From Paraglaciecola arctica (lineage in GTDB: Bacteria > Pseudomonadota > Gammaproteobacteria > Enterobacterales > Alteromonadaceae), in contig NZ_JAHKQO010000029.1 in assembly GCF_018861065.1 (NCBI RefSeq), positions 1 to 64,000 on the forward strand: a stretch of 64,000 nucleotides of DNA, read 5' to 3'. Under the pieces are notes generated by a model. That model did no database searches. It had not been told where the DNA came from and saw only the letters and a program-made list of their open reading frames with translations. Shown in pieces: positions 43,671 to 52,695 of this stretch (within the stretch, counting starts at the first letter, position 1; the number at the start of each line of letters is the position of its first letter). The translations under genes and the position numbers were made by a program.

Positions 43671-44662
43671 AAGCTTTAGTTAATGTTTTGCAAATTACGT
43701 TTGCGCTAAGTTGTGTATTGTTGGTGGCCTGTGATGAAGAACAAAAAACGCTAGAAGAAAAAACAGAGGCACCCAAGGTGACCGCTTCTGCTGAACTTAT
43801 CTCACTTAAAAACGCCACTATTGGACCACCCAATGTATCACGGATGTGGCAATTCAAAATTCAACAAATGGCGCCTGAAAACAAGCTCGTTAAAAAAGGC
43901 GAAGTAATAATAGTTTTTGATGGGCAGCGATTAAAAAATGATTTGATTGGTAGGCAAAGTCAACTCGATGCAGAGATTAAAAAGGCAGAAAGTGACAAGC
44001 TAAAAGATGAAGCTACCACACAAGACTTAATGCTAAAGCTAGCCGAAGCTGAAATGGAATACCAAAAGGCTAAACGTAAAGCAGAAATTGTGGATGCATC
44101 CAGTTCTAATATTGAACGCCTTAAACAGCAAGCTGATTTTCGTTATCAAACAGAAGGGTTAGCCCAAGCCAAACAAAAGTTGGCGCATCATAAAAAGGCG
44201 ATGTTGATTAACGAAAAAGTATCTCAAGGTAAAATAAGGATCATGCAAAGTAGGGTCAATAGGATCCAGCAAGAAATTGTCAAACTGAGTGTAAAAGCGC
44301 CTAAAGATGGTTTAGTGATGTACCAAGAAAATGGCAGTGGTGAAAAAGTGGCAGTAGGAGAAACGGTTTATATGGGGCGCAGTTTAATGCAATTACCCTC
44401 ACTCGACGCAGTAGCACTAAAAGCTGAGTTTTCGGAGCCAGATAAATCTAAACTTAAAGAAGGTCAGGGAGTACGAGTGATTTTTGAAGCCTATCCAGAA
44501 ATGTCCTATATGGGTAAAATTTCCAAATTAGGACAAGCCTTCTATCCCAAATCAACCAACAATCCTAAAGTGATATTTGATGCACAAATTGAACTCGGTG
44601 AAAGCAAGCCAGATGTGATGCGTCCTGGCATGAAAGCAAAAGTAGAGGTGGTTGATTCATGA
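43667..44662 (+). CDS. periplasmic adaptor 2, lipoprotein
   Basis: A 331-residue adaptor with a lipoprotein signal (lipobox LVAC, Cys at about 22). The order is a lipoyl half (NKLVKKGEVIIVFDGQ), a long coiled-coil region (about 95-205), the second lipoyl half (APKDGLVMYQENGSGEKV) and a barrel with VIFEAYPEMSYMGKI. It shares layout but little sequence with the other two adaptors. It overlaps both neighbours by four bases. The lipid anchor would fix it to the inner or outer membrane according to the residues after the Cys (Asp at +2 favours inner-membrane retention). Confidence 0.85.
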   Translation: MKALVNVLQITFALSCVLLVACDEEQKTLEEKTEAPKVTASAELISLKNATIGPPNVSRMWQFKIQQMAPENKLVKKGEVIIVFDGQRLKNDLIGRQSQLDAEIKKAESDKLKDEATTQDLMLKLAEAEMEYQKAKRKAEIVDASSSNIERLKQQADFRYQTEGLAQAKQKLAHHKKAMLINEKVSQGKIRIMQSRVNRIQQEIVKLSVKAPKDGLVMYQENGSGEKVAVGETVYMGRSLMQLPSLDAVALKAEFSEPDKSKLKEGQGVRVIFEAYPEMSYMGKISKLGQAFYPKSTNNPKVIFDAQIELGESKPDVMRPGMKAKVEVVDS

Positions 44663-45879
44663 AATACAGGCTTTTACTGAGTATTTGCGGGATCTTGCTG
44701 GCGTCTTGTAGTGAGTCACCACAATCTAATGTGCCTTTATATCAAGTTGAGCAAAAGGAATTTGCGGTAGTTATTCCAGCTGTAGGTGAACTAGAGGCAG
44801 CCCAAGCCGAAAGAATCAACACGCCAGGACGCAGCCCAATGACAATTGATTGGCTCGCAGAAGAAAATAGTTGGGTGAAAAAAGGTCAAGTGGTAGCGCG
44901 TTTTGATGCTGAACAATTGCTGCTTGATAGCCGTGAAGAAGAATTGGAGATGATGCTGTTAGATATGGATATGCGTCAACAATATGCCCAAGAAAACCAA
45001 CAGCAAAACGAGTTGGATTCTGACAAAATTTTAGTGGGTAAGGAATTCAACTTTGTCGACACCTTTGCCATAGACGACTTAAGACTGTATTCCAAAATTG
45101 AGATTATCGATACCTTGTCAAACCGAGATTACCTTGGCGCCAAAGAAGAATTTATCGAATGGAAAGAAAGCAGCATAGGCGACAGAAATCAAAGTGCACT
45201 AGACGTGTTAGATATACGCAAAGGAGGCCATCAAGCCAAATTCCAGCAACATCAAACCGCACTTTCGCAATTAGAGGTGTTAGCACCTTATGATGGAATG
45301 TTGGTATACGAAAAAAACTGGAGAGGTGACAAGGCCAGTATTGGGCAAACTGTTTTCCCAGGCAGCACTATTGCCAAGATCCCTAACTTAGAAAAGATGC
45401 AAGCTAAGATAAATGTGTTAGATAAAAACGCCATTAATCTAGAGATAGGCCAGAAAGTAGATGTAACCCTAGACGCTTATCCTGAAGAAAAACTAACAGG
45501 TGAAGTGTTATCTGTCTCAGGGTTTTCACGCACCATAAAGCGCGGCAATCCTACAAAGTATTTTGAATTGGTCGTTTCGATAGACCAACAATCTGATTTA
45601 CTACAACCTGGCGCTAAGGTTTCTGCATTGGTCAGTGTTAGCGATGCACAGTCTAAAATTGTTATTCCTTTGCAGGCGATATTTAACGAACAAAGTGAAA
45701 ATTACGTGTATCTAAAAGACCGCAATAGCTTTATTAAGCGACCGGTGAAAACCGCGGAGAAAAATCTATATTTTGTAGAAATTGCAGAAGGTTTGGCAGC
45801 GGGAGACACCATTGCTTTGAGTGTTCCGGATGATGCCTTAGGTGCGCCAAGTGGTGCAACAGGGAGTAGTGATGAATAA
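44659..45879 (+). CDS. periplasmic adaptor 3, lipoprotein
   Basis: A 406-residue adaptor with lipobox LASC (Cys at about 17, Ser at +2). It has VPLYQVEQKEF after the anchor, a lipoyl half (EENSWVKKGQVVARFDAEQL), a coiled-coil region (about 95-195), the second lipoyl half (APYDGMLVYEKNWRGDKAS) and the fullest C-terminal part, including a membrane-proximal domain (IPLQAIFNEQSENYVYL), as in MacA. It is therefore the most MacA-like of the three and the best candidate to contact the permease. It overlaps the permease start by eight bases. Confidence 0.87.
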   Translation: MKYRLLLSICGILLASCSESPQSNVPLYQVEQKEFAVVIPAVGELEAAQAERINTPGRSPMTIDWLAEENSWVKKGQVVARFDAEQLLLDSREEELEMMLLDMDMRQQYAQENQQQNELDSDKILVGKEFNFVDTFAIDDLRLYSKIEIIDTLSNRDYLGAKEEFIEWKESSIGDRNQSALDVLDIRKGGHQAKFQQHQTALSQLEVLAPYDGMLVYEKNWRGDKASIGQTVFPGSTIAKIPNLEKMQAKINVLDKNAINLEIGQKVDVTLDAYPEEKLTGEVLSVSGFSRTIKRGNPTKYFELVVSIDQQSDLLQPGAKVSALVSVSDAQSKIVIPLQAIFNEQSENYVYLKDRNSFIKRPVKTAEKNLYFVEIAEGLAAGDTIALSVPDDALGAPSGATGSSDE

Positions 45880-47113
45880 TAGTTTTATGCCTTTAGTGTT
45901 AGATGCGCTAGGCGAGATGGCAGCGCATAAACTCCGTACTTTGTTAACCTTGTTAGGCATGATTTTTGGTGTCGGCGCGGTCATTGCCATGTTGAACATT
46001 GGTGAAGGAGCCGAGCGTCAAGCATTAAAAATGATTGATTCTATGGGACTTCGAAATTTGATTATTGAGGCGAAACAATTTGCTGATGATGAATTAAATG
46101 AAATACGTCAAGAGTCCTTAGGATTAACCTTGGCTGATGTTGAATCCGCTAAACAAACCCTGCCTTTTGTAGAAGATTATAGTGCCGAAAGACACATCAA
46201 AACCCAATCGGTTTACAGTGATTTAGGTAGCGCAGATTTAAAAGTGGTAGGGGTCAGTGACAGTCATTTCAGATTGTCTAACATGCAAGTGCAATCTGGA
46301 CGACTACTGACAGAGCAAGATGATAAAAATGTGGCTCAAGTAGCAGTTATAGGAGCTAACGCCGCAAAACAGTTATTTCATAATGAACAAGCTGTTGGTC
46401 AATACTTAAAAGTGAATCACTTATGGTTGCAAGTAGTGGGGGTGTTGAATAATCCTTTTTTCGATAAGGAAGAATTTCAAGGAGTGAAAATAGGCGGTGA
46501 TAGTGCGCGCATATTTGTGCCCCTTAACACCAGCATCAAAAAACTCAGTAGTCCGGCATTAGCCAGTGAGTTGGATTTGGTAAAACTAAAAATTTCAGAG
46601 AGCACTGATCCTGTAGTGGCTGCAAAAGCGGTATCTCATTTGTTTAAGCTACGCCATGGTGAGGCAGATGATTATCAATTGGTTATCCCTGCGGCTTTAT
46701 TAGCGCAACAAAAACAAACCCAACAAATATTCAATATTGTGATGGCTTGTGTAGCTGGTATTTCTTTATTGGTTGGCGGAATTGGAATCATGAATATTAT
46801 GTTAGCTAACGTACTCGAGCGTACCAAAGAAATTGGCTTACTACGCGCGGTAGGAGCGACGCAGAAAAATATCAAAATGCAGTTTATCGCTGAAAGTTTC
46901 ACTATTTCTGTGTTAGGTGGATTGTTAGGCATTGCCTTTGGTCTGATTTTATCCGAAGTCATAGGTTTTTATTCTGGTTGGGCAGTGAGTTGGTCAGTAG
47001 TGGCAATAGTGTTGTCGCTCACCATTTGTATGGCAGTGGGTATTGGTTTTGGGGTGTATCCAGCGATTAAAGCATCGCAGCTCAACCCAATCGACGCGTT
47101 ACATAGCGATTGA
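45872..47113 (+). CDS. ABC exporter permease, MacB/FtsX type
   Basis: A 413-residue inner-membrane protein with the type VII ABC layout: one N-terminal helix (LRTLLTLLGMIFGVGAVIAM, about 20-40), a large periplasmic MacB_PCD domain and three C-terminal helices (about 280-405) in the FtsX domain with ERTKEIGLLRAVGATQ as the coupling segment. It lacks the fused ATPase of MacB; that is encoded separately by the first gene. The ATG at 45872, with GGGAG upstream, is chosen over an in-frame ATG at 45842. No outer-membrane channel gene follows. Confidence 0.92.
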   Translation: MNNSFMPLVLDALGEMAAHKLRTLLTLLGMIFGVGAVIAMLNIGEGAERQALKMIDSMGLRNLIIEAKQFADDELNEIRQESLGLTLADVESAKQTLPFVEDYSAERHIKTQSVYSDLGSADLKVVGVSDSHFRLSNMQVQSGRLLTEQDDKNVAQVAVIGANAAKQLFHNEQAVGQYLKVNHLWLQVVGVLNNPFFDKEEFQGVKIGGDSARIFVPLNTSIKKLSSPALASELDLVKLKISESTDPVVAAKAVSHLFKLRHGEADDYQLVIPAALLAQQKQTQQIFNIVMACVAGISLLVGGIGIMNIMLANVLERTKEIGLLRAVGATQKNIKMQFIAESFTISVLGGLLGIAFGLILSEVIGFYSGWAVSWSVVAIVLSLTICMAVGIGFGVYPAIKASQLNPIDALHSD

Positions 47114-47352
47114 GCTAGGTGGTTTAAAAATGTTCAGTCCGAGTATGAAATAAGCCGCGATTTTGACTGCTCATAGGTGTACAAGAATTAATGAAACAGT
47201 TGAAGAAAACTAAACCAAACAAATAGCGCCACCTAAATATTCAACACCAGCGATCCAAAAATAAACTTATGTATGGCTAGCGGTGTAAACAACATAATCG
47301 GGCAGATTCAGTTAATCGATTCAGCCTACAAACCCCTTAAGTGGAGAGAGTG

Positions 47353-47820
47353 ATGAGTCAGAGTATTAAGATTAACGACAAAAGTTATCCTATCGATGTA
47401 GACGGCGAAATGCCTTTGCTGTGGTTTTTGCGAGATAGACTTGAGCTAACCGGCACCAAATTCGGTTGCGGCATGGGGTTATGCGGTGCCTGCACTGTGC
47501 ATATCGATGGCCAAGCAACACGTTCATGTGTGATGCCGGTTTCAGCCGCAGCAGGTAAAACCATTACGACTATAGAAGGTTTATCAGAAAATGCTGACCA
47601 TCCGCTGCAAAAAGCTTGGATTGCTAACAAAGTACCACAATGTGGATATTGTCAGGCAGGGCAGATTATGAACGCTGCTAGCTTTTTAGCAACCAACAAA
47701 AAACCCAGTAGTGAAGATATAGATAATGCAATGCAAGGCAACATTTGCCGCTGTGGTACTTACCAACGTATTAAACAGGCAGTAGTTGATGCCGCTGACG
47801 AAATGTACAAGGAGGCCTAG
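47353..47820 (+). CDS. iorA: molybdenum hydroxylase small subunit, 2Fe-2S (IorA-like)
   Basis: A 155-residue protein with two [2Fe-2S] clusters. The plant-type site is [18 protein letters not shown] (about 36-53) and the C-terminal four-helix site holds [10 protein letters not shown] and [12 protein letters not shown]. It passes electrons from the molybdenum cofactor of the large subunit encoded just downstream. GGAGAGAG upstream favours the ATG at 47353 over a GTG at 47341. The stop is two bases before the large-subunit ATG. The two-subunit form without a flavin subunit matches isoquinoline 1-oxidoreductase-like or aldehyde-oxidising enzymes. Confidence 0.9.
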   Translation: MSQSIKINDKSYPIDVDGEMPLLWFLRDRLELTGTKFGCGMGLCGACTVHIDGQATRSCVMPVSAAAGKTITTIEGLSENADHPLQKAWIANKVPQCGYCQAGQIMNAASFLATNKKPSSEDIDNAMQGNICRCGTYQRIKQAVVDAADEMYKEA

Positions 47821-47821
47821 C

Positions 47822-50038
47822 ATGAGTCTTACAAACCCACTACCTTCTTCAAATAAAAACACGGTTTCTAATCAAAGTCGTCGCCAATTTCTTAAAAACT
47901 CAGGCATAGCTACAGGTGGTTTAGTCTTGGGTATAAGTTTACCGCAAAAGACTATTGCTGGTATTAAAATGGGCGAAGACAGTACGTTTAACCCTAACGC
48001 GTTTGTTCATATAGCCGACAATGGCGACACCTTACTTTACTGTGGTCGCTGTGAAATGGGCCAAGGTATTAGTACTGCCTTGCCAGCAGCAGTAGCTGAC
48101 GAACTCGATGCTGATTGGACTCGAGTTAGTATTAAACAAGGTGAAGGTAACGAAGAAAAATACGGTCCTCAAGCCACTGGTGGCTCGGCGAGTATTCGTA
48201 CTATGTACATACCTATGCGCGAAGCAGGGGCCGCAGCCAAAGTAATGTTAGTGGCAGCCGCAGCCAAAGTTTGGGGAGTATCTAGTGAGCAGTGTGTTGC
48301 TGATAACCATTTTGTTATTAATAAAAACAACCAACAAAAATTAGGCTATGGCGAGTTGGCTAGTCTTGCTGCCGATCAACCTGTACCAGACAGTGTGACC
48401 TTAAAAGAGAAAAAAGATTACAAATACATAGGGAAAGATTTAGCTAGACACAACCAAGGCGACATAGTGGTGGGGCGATTAACCTATGGCGTTGACACCA
48501 AGATGCCGGGGTTAAAATATGCGGCTATTACTCACTGCCCGGTTATGGGCGGTAAACTCAAAAGTGTCGATAAAACCCAGGCCATGAAAGTAAAAGGCGT
48601 CATTGATGTCGTCGAAATTCCAAGGTTTGAAGTGCCATTTGGCTCACTTGGTGGCGTAGCGGTAGTGGCAGACAATACATGGACAGCGCAACAAGCCCTA
48701 AAAAAACTAAAAATAGAATGGGATTTAGGTGAGCACCAAAGTTACGACACTAAGGCGTATAAAGCGCATTTAGTGAAAAACGTAGAAAACCCTGCGCAAT
48801 TAGCTGCCGAACGTGGCGATATTAACAAAGCCTTTGCCGAAGCCGAACACGTGGTCAAGGCTACGTATACGGGAGGGCATTTATCTCACTCTCCTATGGA
48901 GCCGAATGCGTCGGTAGTCTGGGTACAAAAAGACAGTTGTGAAGTATGGGCTGCGACACAAAGCCCTGGTGATATTCAAAAAGTCCTAGCGCAATATTTG
49001 AAACGTGAACCCAAAGACATCATGGTCAATGTGACTATGGCCGGTGGCGCGTTTGGACGTAAATTTAAGTGTGACTACGTTCATGAAGCCGCTGTATTGT
49101 CTCAGGCGGTCAATGCGCCAGTGCAACTGACATGGTCTCGTGAAGAAGATATGCGCACCGGCTATTATCACTCAATTAGCGCTCAGCACATTGAAGCTTC
49201 ATTAGATAAAGAAGGTAATGTGACAGGCTGGTTGCACCGCGCTGCTTTTCCGGCTATTGCCTCACTGTTTAACCCATCACTTGATAGAGCCCCTGCCAAC
49301 AATTTAGGTGATGTGGATAATCATCCTTTTGGTATTGCCAACTATCGCAGTGAAACAGGCGAAGCCAAAGCGCATACTCGAATTGGTTGGTATCGAGCAG
49401 TGTACGCCATATTTTATGGCTTTGCCTTTGGTAGCGCCGCTGACGAACTCGCCCATGCCAGTAAAACGGATACTGTTAGCTTGTTGAATAACATTTACGA
49501 CAACAACAAAAATCCCGAGCAAGCAGAACAGGTGGCTCGCTCAAAAGCCGCACTAGCAATGGCAGCCAAAAAATGTAATTGGGACAATCGCGGCGCATTA
49601 CCTAGCAATCAGGGTTTAGGGATAGCCGTGCACTTTAGTTTTAATTCCTACGTGGCCATGGCAGTGCGAGTTGAAGTTAACGGTGACGACATAAAAGTAT
49701 TAGAAGTCGACGCGATAGTCGACTGCGGCCAAGTCCTCAATACAGACAGCGCTACCGCGCAAATGGAAGGGGCCGTAGTCATGGGCATGTCGCTGTCGTT
49801 ACGCACCGAAGTCGTCTTTAGAGACGGCGCTGTGGTGAACTCCAATTTCCATAATTACCCTGTGTTACGTATTAACGAAATGCCACAGGTGAATGTGTAT
49901 TTTATGGAAAATGACTACAAACCCACGGGTTTAGGTGAGCCGGGTCTAGGGCCATTTGCACCAGCCTTAGCTAATGCCGTTTTCGCGGCTTCCGGAAAAC
50001 GTTATCGAGACCTACCCTTTAAACCTATGCCTATGTAG
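47822..50038 (+). CDS. iorB: molybdenum hydroxylase large subunit, Tat-exported (IorB-like)
   Basis: A 738-residue molybdopterin-binding subunit of the xanthine dehydrogenase superfamily. A Tat signal (SRRQFLKNSGIATGG, about 17-31) predicts export folded with cofactor and small subunit. MoCo segments include MGQGISTALPAAVADEL, SPMEPNASVVW, GGAFGRK and the late GLGEPGLGPFAPALANA carrying the active-site Glu. Members oxidise aldehydes or N-heterocycles with an external electron acceptor. AAGGAGG five bases before the ATG at 47822 sets the start. No XdhC-type maturation gene is next to it, and the substrate is unknown. Confidence 0.9.
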   Translation: MSLTNPLPSSNKNTVSNQSRRQFLKNSGIATGGLVLGISLPQKTIAGIKMGEDSTFNPNAFVHIADNGDTLLYCGRCEMGQGISTALPAAVADELDADWTRVSIKQGEGNEEKYGPQATGGSASIRTMYIPMREAGAAAKVMLVAAAAKVWGVSSEQCVADNHFVINKNNQQKLGYGELASLAADQPVPDSVTLKEKKDYKYIGKDLARHNQGDIVVGRLTYGVDTKMPGLKYAAITHCPVMGGKLKSVDKTQAMKVKGVIDVVEIPRFEVPFGSLGGVAVVADNTWTAQQALKKLKIEWDLGEHQSYDTKAYKAHLVKNVENPAQLAAERGDINKAFAEAEHVVKATYTGGHLSHSPMEPNASVVWVQKDSCEVWAATQSPGDIQKVLAQYLKREPKDIMVNVTMAGGAFGRKFKCDYVHEAAVLSQAVNAPVQLTWSREEDMRTGYYHSISAQHIEASLDKEGNVTGWLHRAAFPAIASLFNPSLDRAPANNLGDVDNHPFGIANYRSETGEAKAHTRIGWYRAVYAIFYGFAFGSAADELAHASKTDTVSLLNNIYDNNKNPEQAEQVARSKAALAMAAKKCNWDNRGALPSNQGLGIAVHFSFNSYVAMAVRVEVNGDDIKVLEVDAIVDCGQVLNTDSATAQMEGAVVMGMSLSLRTEVVFRDGAVVNSNFHNYPVLRINEMPQVNVYFMENDYKPTGLGEPGLGPFAPALANAVFAASGKRYRDLPFKPMPM

Positions 50039-50055
50039 ATGGTAAACTGTTTCGT

Positions 50056-50096
50056 AAAGCCGTTCGCTTTTCTAACAAAGCTCGCGGCTTTTTTTG
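50056..50096 (+). terminator. rho-independent terminator of iorAB
   Basis: AAAGCCG and CGGCTTT pair, with extra pairing inside, and a T-run of seven follows. It starts 18 bases after the iorB stop. Confidence 0.8.
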
Positions 50097-50214
50097 TGCG
50101 TAAGTGTAGCGTTTAAAAAAACTTAGCTAGGTTAGTGTTTCCGATTATTAGTCTGTTAATATTGCATAATACATGGTGTTCCTAGACCCATAGTTTTTGG
50201 TCGAAATGTTTAGG

Positions 50215-50243
50215 TTTTGGTATTTTTAGGAAAAATACCAAAA
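50215..50243 (+). promoter_or_regulatory. perfect 13-bp palindrome, candidate GntR operator
   Basis: TTTTGGTATTTTT and AAAAATACCAAAA are exact complements around AGG. The core TTGGTAT...ATACCAA resembles operators of FadR/UxuR-type GntR regulators, and it sits in the leader of such a gene, fitting autoregulation. Confidence 0.65.
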
Positions 50244-50286
50244 AGTGCGACAGCCCTTTGATCTATATTCAGGAGAATTAACAAAA

Positions 50287-51003
50287 GTGGCAATAAAACA
50301 AAAAGAAAACGCTCAAGTATCGTTAGGCAAGGATGGGATAAAACCTACAGAAAACCGTGCAATATCCTTAAATAAGGCAGCATACGACAAAATTCTGCAA
50401 TGGGTGTTTGATGGTAAATTAGCGCCCGGTGCGTTTATGTCACAGAGTGAACTATCCAAGTTAATGGATATTCCCATGCAGCCATTACGAGATGCATTAC
50501 GTGTGCTTGAAAGCGAAAATATGCTCATTATTCACCCAAGATCAGGCATACAATTTAGAAAACCTGATTTGGAGTTTATACGTGCTACTTATCAATTCCG
50601 CTCAATCATTGAAAGTGCAGCGGCACGACACTTTGCACAATACGGTCAAGAAAGTGTGATTACAGATTTGATTAATGAACACCATCAATTAATCGAAAAA
50701 TTAGCGAAAGAGGGAATTACTAAAGGTTTGTTAGAAGAAATTGAAGCCATAGAGTTGAAGTTTCACGGCACCATGATTTCAAGTTTAAAGAATGAGTTTG
50801 TTGAGGTGACTGCCACCCGCTTGAAATATTATATAAAACTTATTCAGCTAGAACATCATTTTACCCCTAATTTAGTTAAAAGTTCTTTGTTAGAGCATAT
50901 TAAAATATTACAAGCATGTTTAAATCGCGACCAAGAAGCCGCATCACAAGGATTACTTTTACACTTTAAAGAAGCGCTGCATCGTCATATGCGATTGTTT
51001 TAA
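50287..51003 (+). CDS. GntR-family regulator, FadR (FCD) subfamily
   Basis: A 238-residue transcription factor. A winged helix-turn-helix (about 25-90; LSKLMDIPMQPLRDALRVLESE is the recognition part) is followed by an all-helical FCD ligand domain with the His/Asp positions typical of metal-assisted acid binding (FHGTMIS, LLEHIKIL, FKEALHRH). Such regulators sense sugar acids or related organic acids. A GTG at 50287 follows AGGAG; an in-frame GTG at 50245 would overlap the operator palindrome and is less likely. It is paralogous to the GntR gene at 57858-58544 and probably controls the carbohydrate genes beside it. Confidence 0.85.
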   Translation: MAIKQKENAQVSLGKDGIKPTENRAISLNKAAYDKILQWVFDGKLAPGAFMSQSELSKLMDIPMQPLRDALRVLESENMLIIHPRSGIQFRKPDLEFIRATYQFRSIIESAAARHFAQYGQESVITDLINEHHQLIEKLAKEGITKGLLEEIEAIELKFHGTMISSLKNEFVEVTATRLKYYIKLIQLEHHFTPNLVKSSLLEHIKILQACLNRDQEAASQGLLLHFKEALHRHMRLF

Positions 51004-51008
51004 CGCAC

Positions 51009-51040
51009 CAATTAAGTCACTTAAAAAAGTGACTTAATTG
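51009..51040. terminator. bidirectional terminator
   Basis: CAATTAAGTCACT and AGTGACTTAATTG are 13-base perfect complements around an A/T-rich loop, between a forward GntR gene and the end of a reverse oxidoreductase gene, whose stop lies inside the stem. Confidence 0.6.
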
Positions 51041-51998
51041 TTTCTATCTGTTGTTGCAGTAGCAAACTAACAGAGTGGGGCATGATGGTATGCTCCTTTT
51101 GGTTATCGATAATCGCTGCACTGACTTGTTGTGCTTCGTGATGCAATCCCCAGCCAATTGAGTTGTCATTAAAGGCTTCAATTTTTTCATCAAGTTGGTA
51201 TAAAGCACATGATTTCGCCCGCCAGAAATTTGGGATTTTGATATAGCCTTTATCACCTATTATTAACGCCGCATTTTGCAGTCGGCATTGAAAAGAGGTC
51301 GCCAATGAAAGTGTGATGTCATTGCAAGTTGCCAGTATGACTAAGTCATCTTCCACATTGTGAGGTGCAAAGTGAGTTTTAATGAGCACATCTTTAAGCT
51401 CACCAGGATTAAAATATTGCGCAATCGCAAGGGGATAAATTCCCATATCAAATAAGCAGCCACCCGCCAAATTAGGGTTATACATTCTCCCGTTGGGCTC
51501 GTAAGGCACTGAGTAACCAAAATCGGCCTTAATATGTTTTATGCTGCCAATACGGCCTTGTTCGATCCATTGCTTGGCTTGTGAAACCGCAGGAAGAAAA
51601 TAGGTCCACATCGCTTCCATTAAGAATAAACTTTTCTGTTTCGCTAAGGCTGCAAGGGTTGTAAATTCGTCACTGCTTATGGTGATAGGTTTTTCACATA
51701 ACACATGTTTATTTGCCATCAGGGCAGCATAGACATGTTGAAAATGAAAGTTATGGGGAGTGGCCACGTAAATGACATCTACTGAAGGGTCATCAAATAA
51801 TGTTTGATAACCTTGATAGGCTTTCTCAATATTATGTTTTTGTGCAAAGGCCACAGCATCTTCTCGCTTTCTGGCGGCAACAGCCGTGACTTTCGCATTT
51901 TTGACATGTGGCATATCGGTACAAAATTTATCTGCAATTGCGCCTGTACTGACAATTCCCCACTTTACTATTCTAGATTGATTCAATGTCTGTTCCAT
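51021..51998 (-). CDS. Gfo/Idh/MocA-family NAD(P)-dependent oxidoreductase
   Basis: A 325-residue enzyme with a Rossmann start (KWGIVSTGAIADKF, about 12-25), the ATPHNFH segment and the conserved E102-K103-P104 (CEKP), whose Lys helps catalysis, followed by the beta-sheet substrate domain. Members oxidise or reduce sugars, inositols and related dihydrodiols. Its place at the edge of the carbohydrate region suggests a monosaccharide substrate. It is transcribed away from the enolase-type genes' side of a strong terminator, as a unit of its own. Confidence 0.9.
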   Translation of the reverse strand: MEQTLNQSRIVKWGIVSTGAIADKFCTDMPHVKNAKVTAVAARKREDAVAFAQKHNIEKAYQGYQTLFDDPSVDVIYVATPHNFHFQHVYAALMANKHVLCEKPITISSDEFTTLAALAKQKSLFLMEAMWTYFLPAVSQAKQWIEQGRIGSIKHIKADFGYSVPYEPNGRMYNPNLAGGCLFDMGIYPLAIAQYFNPGELKDVLIKTHFAPHNVEDDLVILATCNDITLSLATSFQCRLQNAALIIGDKGYIKIPNFWRAKSCALYQLDEKIEAFNDNSIGWGLHHEAQQVSAAIIDNQKEHTIMPHSVSLLLQQQIETIKSLF

Positions 51999-52009
51999 CT
52001 TAGATTATC

Positions 52010-52049
52010 AAAAAAATGAGCCATCATCTGAGTATCAATGGCTCATTTT
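52010..52049 (-). terminator. rho-independent terminator of the cohesin-like gene
   Basis: On the minus strand AAAATGAGCCAT pairs with ATGGCTCATTTT over twelve bases and runs into seven T's, 13 bases past the stop of the cohesin-like gene. Confidence 0.9.
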
Positions 52050-52061
52050 AGTTGTTTATTA

Positions 52062-52604
52062 TTACTTTTGTTTGGCGAGCAGTTTTTTTTGTATAGGTAA
52101 TAGTAAAAAACCAAATAAAACGAGTAAGCCTGTGGCAGGAGCCGGTACTGATACCGTTGGGGCATCAAGATCTGCTCCATTTGCATCAGCCAAATAGCTA
52201 TCTGTTAATGCAAATTCAGGGCTGTAATTCTGCTGCGCTGTAAAGCTTACTTGGCCAAGGAAAAAGCTGCTTCCAGGCAAGTAAGTACTGTCCAACCAAA
52301 GCACAAAAACTTCGATAATATTATTATCGAAAAATGAAACATCCGCTGCCGGAAGAAATGCGCTATTGATCACCTCAGTACTAAAATCAAAGGAATCAAA
52401 AATAAGCGCGCTGCTATCAAAGTTCAAATTAAAGCCGAGTTCAGCAGTATCTAAACTGACGTTTTCAAATGCTATATCCAGCAGTACAGTATCACCGATA
52501 TTGTAGTTAAGCTGATCCGTACTTAATGTAATGGTTGTTGCCTGACTTTGTAGGCTGGCTAGGGTTAAAACTATAATTGAGATGAATAGGGTTAATTTTT
52601 TCAT
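52062..52604 (-). CDS. secreted cohesin-like domain protein with PEP-CTERM-type anchor
   Basis: A 180-residue exported protein. The signal peptide covers about 1-24. Residues 25-150 read as one cohesin fold: LNYNIGDTVLLDIAFENV, then LGFNLNFDSSALIFDSF (the strand where cohesins have a Y/F-D-P-x-x-L element), LGQVSFTAQ and ADANGADL. The C-terminus is VPAPATG, a hydrophobic helix and a basic tail (KKLLAKQK), the three-part layout of PEP-CTERM sorting signals, with VPAPAT in place of the usual PEP. AGGA before the ATG at 52604 sets the start. The gene just upstream encodes a protein ending in a dockerin-like domain. Binding between them is inference. No exosortase gene lies in the window. Confidence 0.75.
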   Translation of the reverse strand: MKKLTLFISIIVLTLASLQSQATTITLSTDQLNYNIGDTVLLDIAFENVSLDTAELGFNLNFDSSALIFDSFDFSTEVINSAFLPAADVSFFDNNIIEVFVLWLDSTYLPGSSFFLGQVSFTAQQNYSPEFALTDSYLADANGADLDAPTVSVPAPATGLLVLFGFLLLPIQKKLLAKQK

Positions 52605-52655
52605 GGTTGTTCCTAATTGTTGAATAAGTGATGACTCAGTCTCTTTGTTGCTATT

Positions 52656-52688
52656 AAAAACAAGGTTGGCCTCAAAGTGCCAACCTTG
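52656..52688 (-). terminator. terminator between the dockerin enzyme and the cohesin-like gene
   Basis: CAAGGTTGGC and GCCAACCTTG (52661-52670, 52679-52688) form a ten-base stem, and the minus-strand transcript continues into TTTTT. It begins eight bases past the enzyme stop, so the two genes may be expressed at different levels. Confidence 0.8.
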
Positions 52689-52695
52689 CTTACTG

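Noticed and set aside
47114-47352. possible small gene between the ABC operon and iorA
   Set aside because: No frame of useful length with a ribosome site is present; the stretch looks like plain intergenic DNA.
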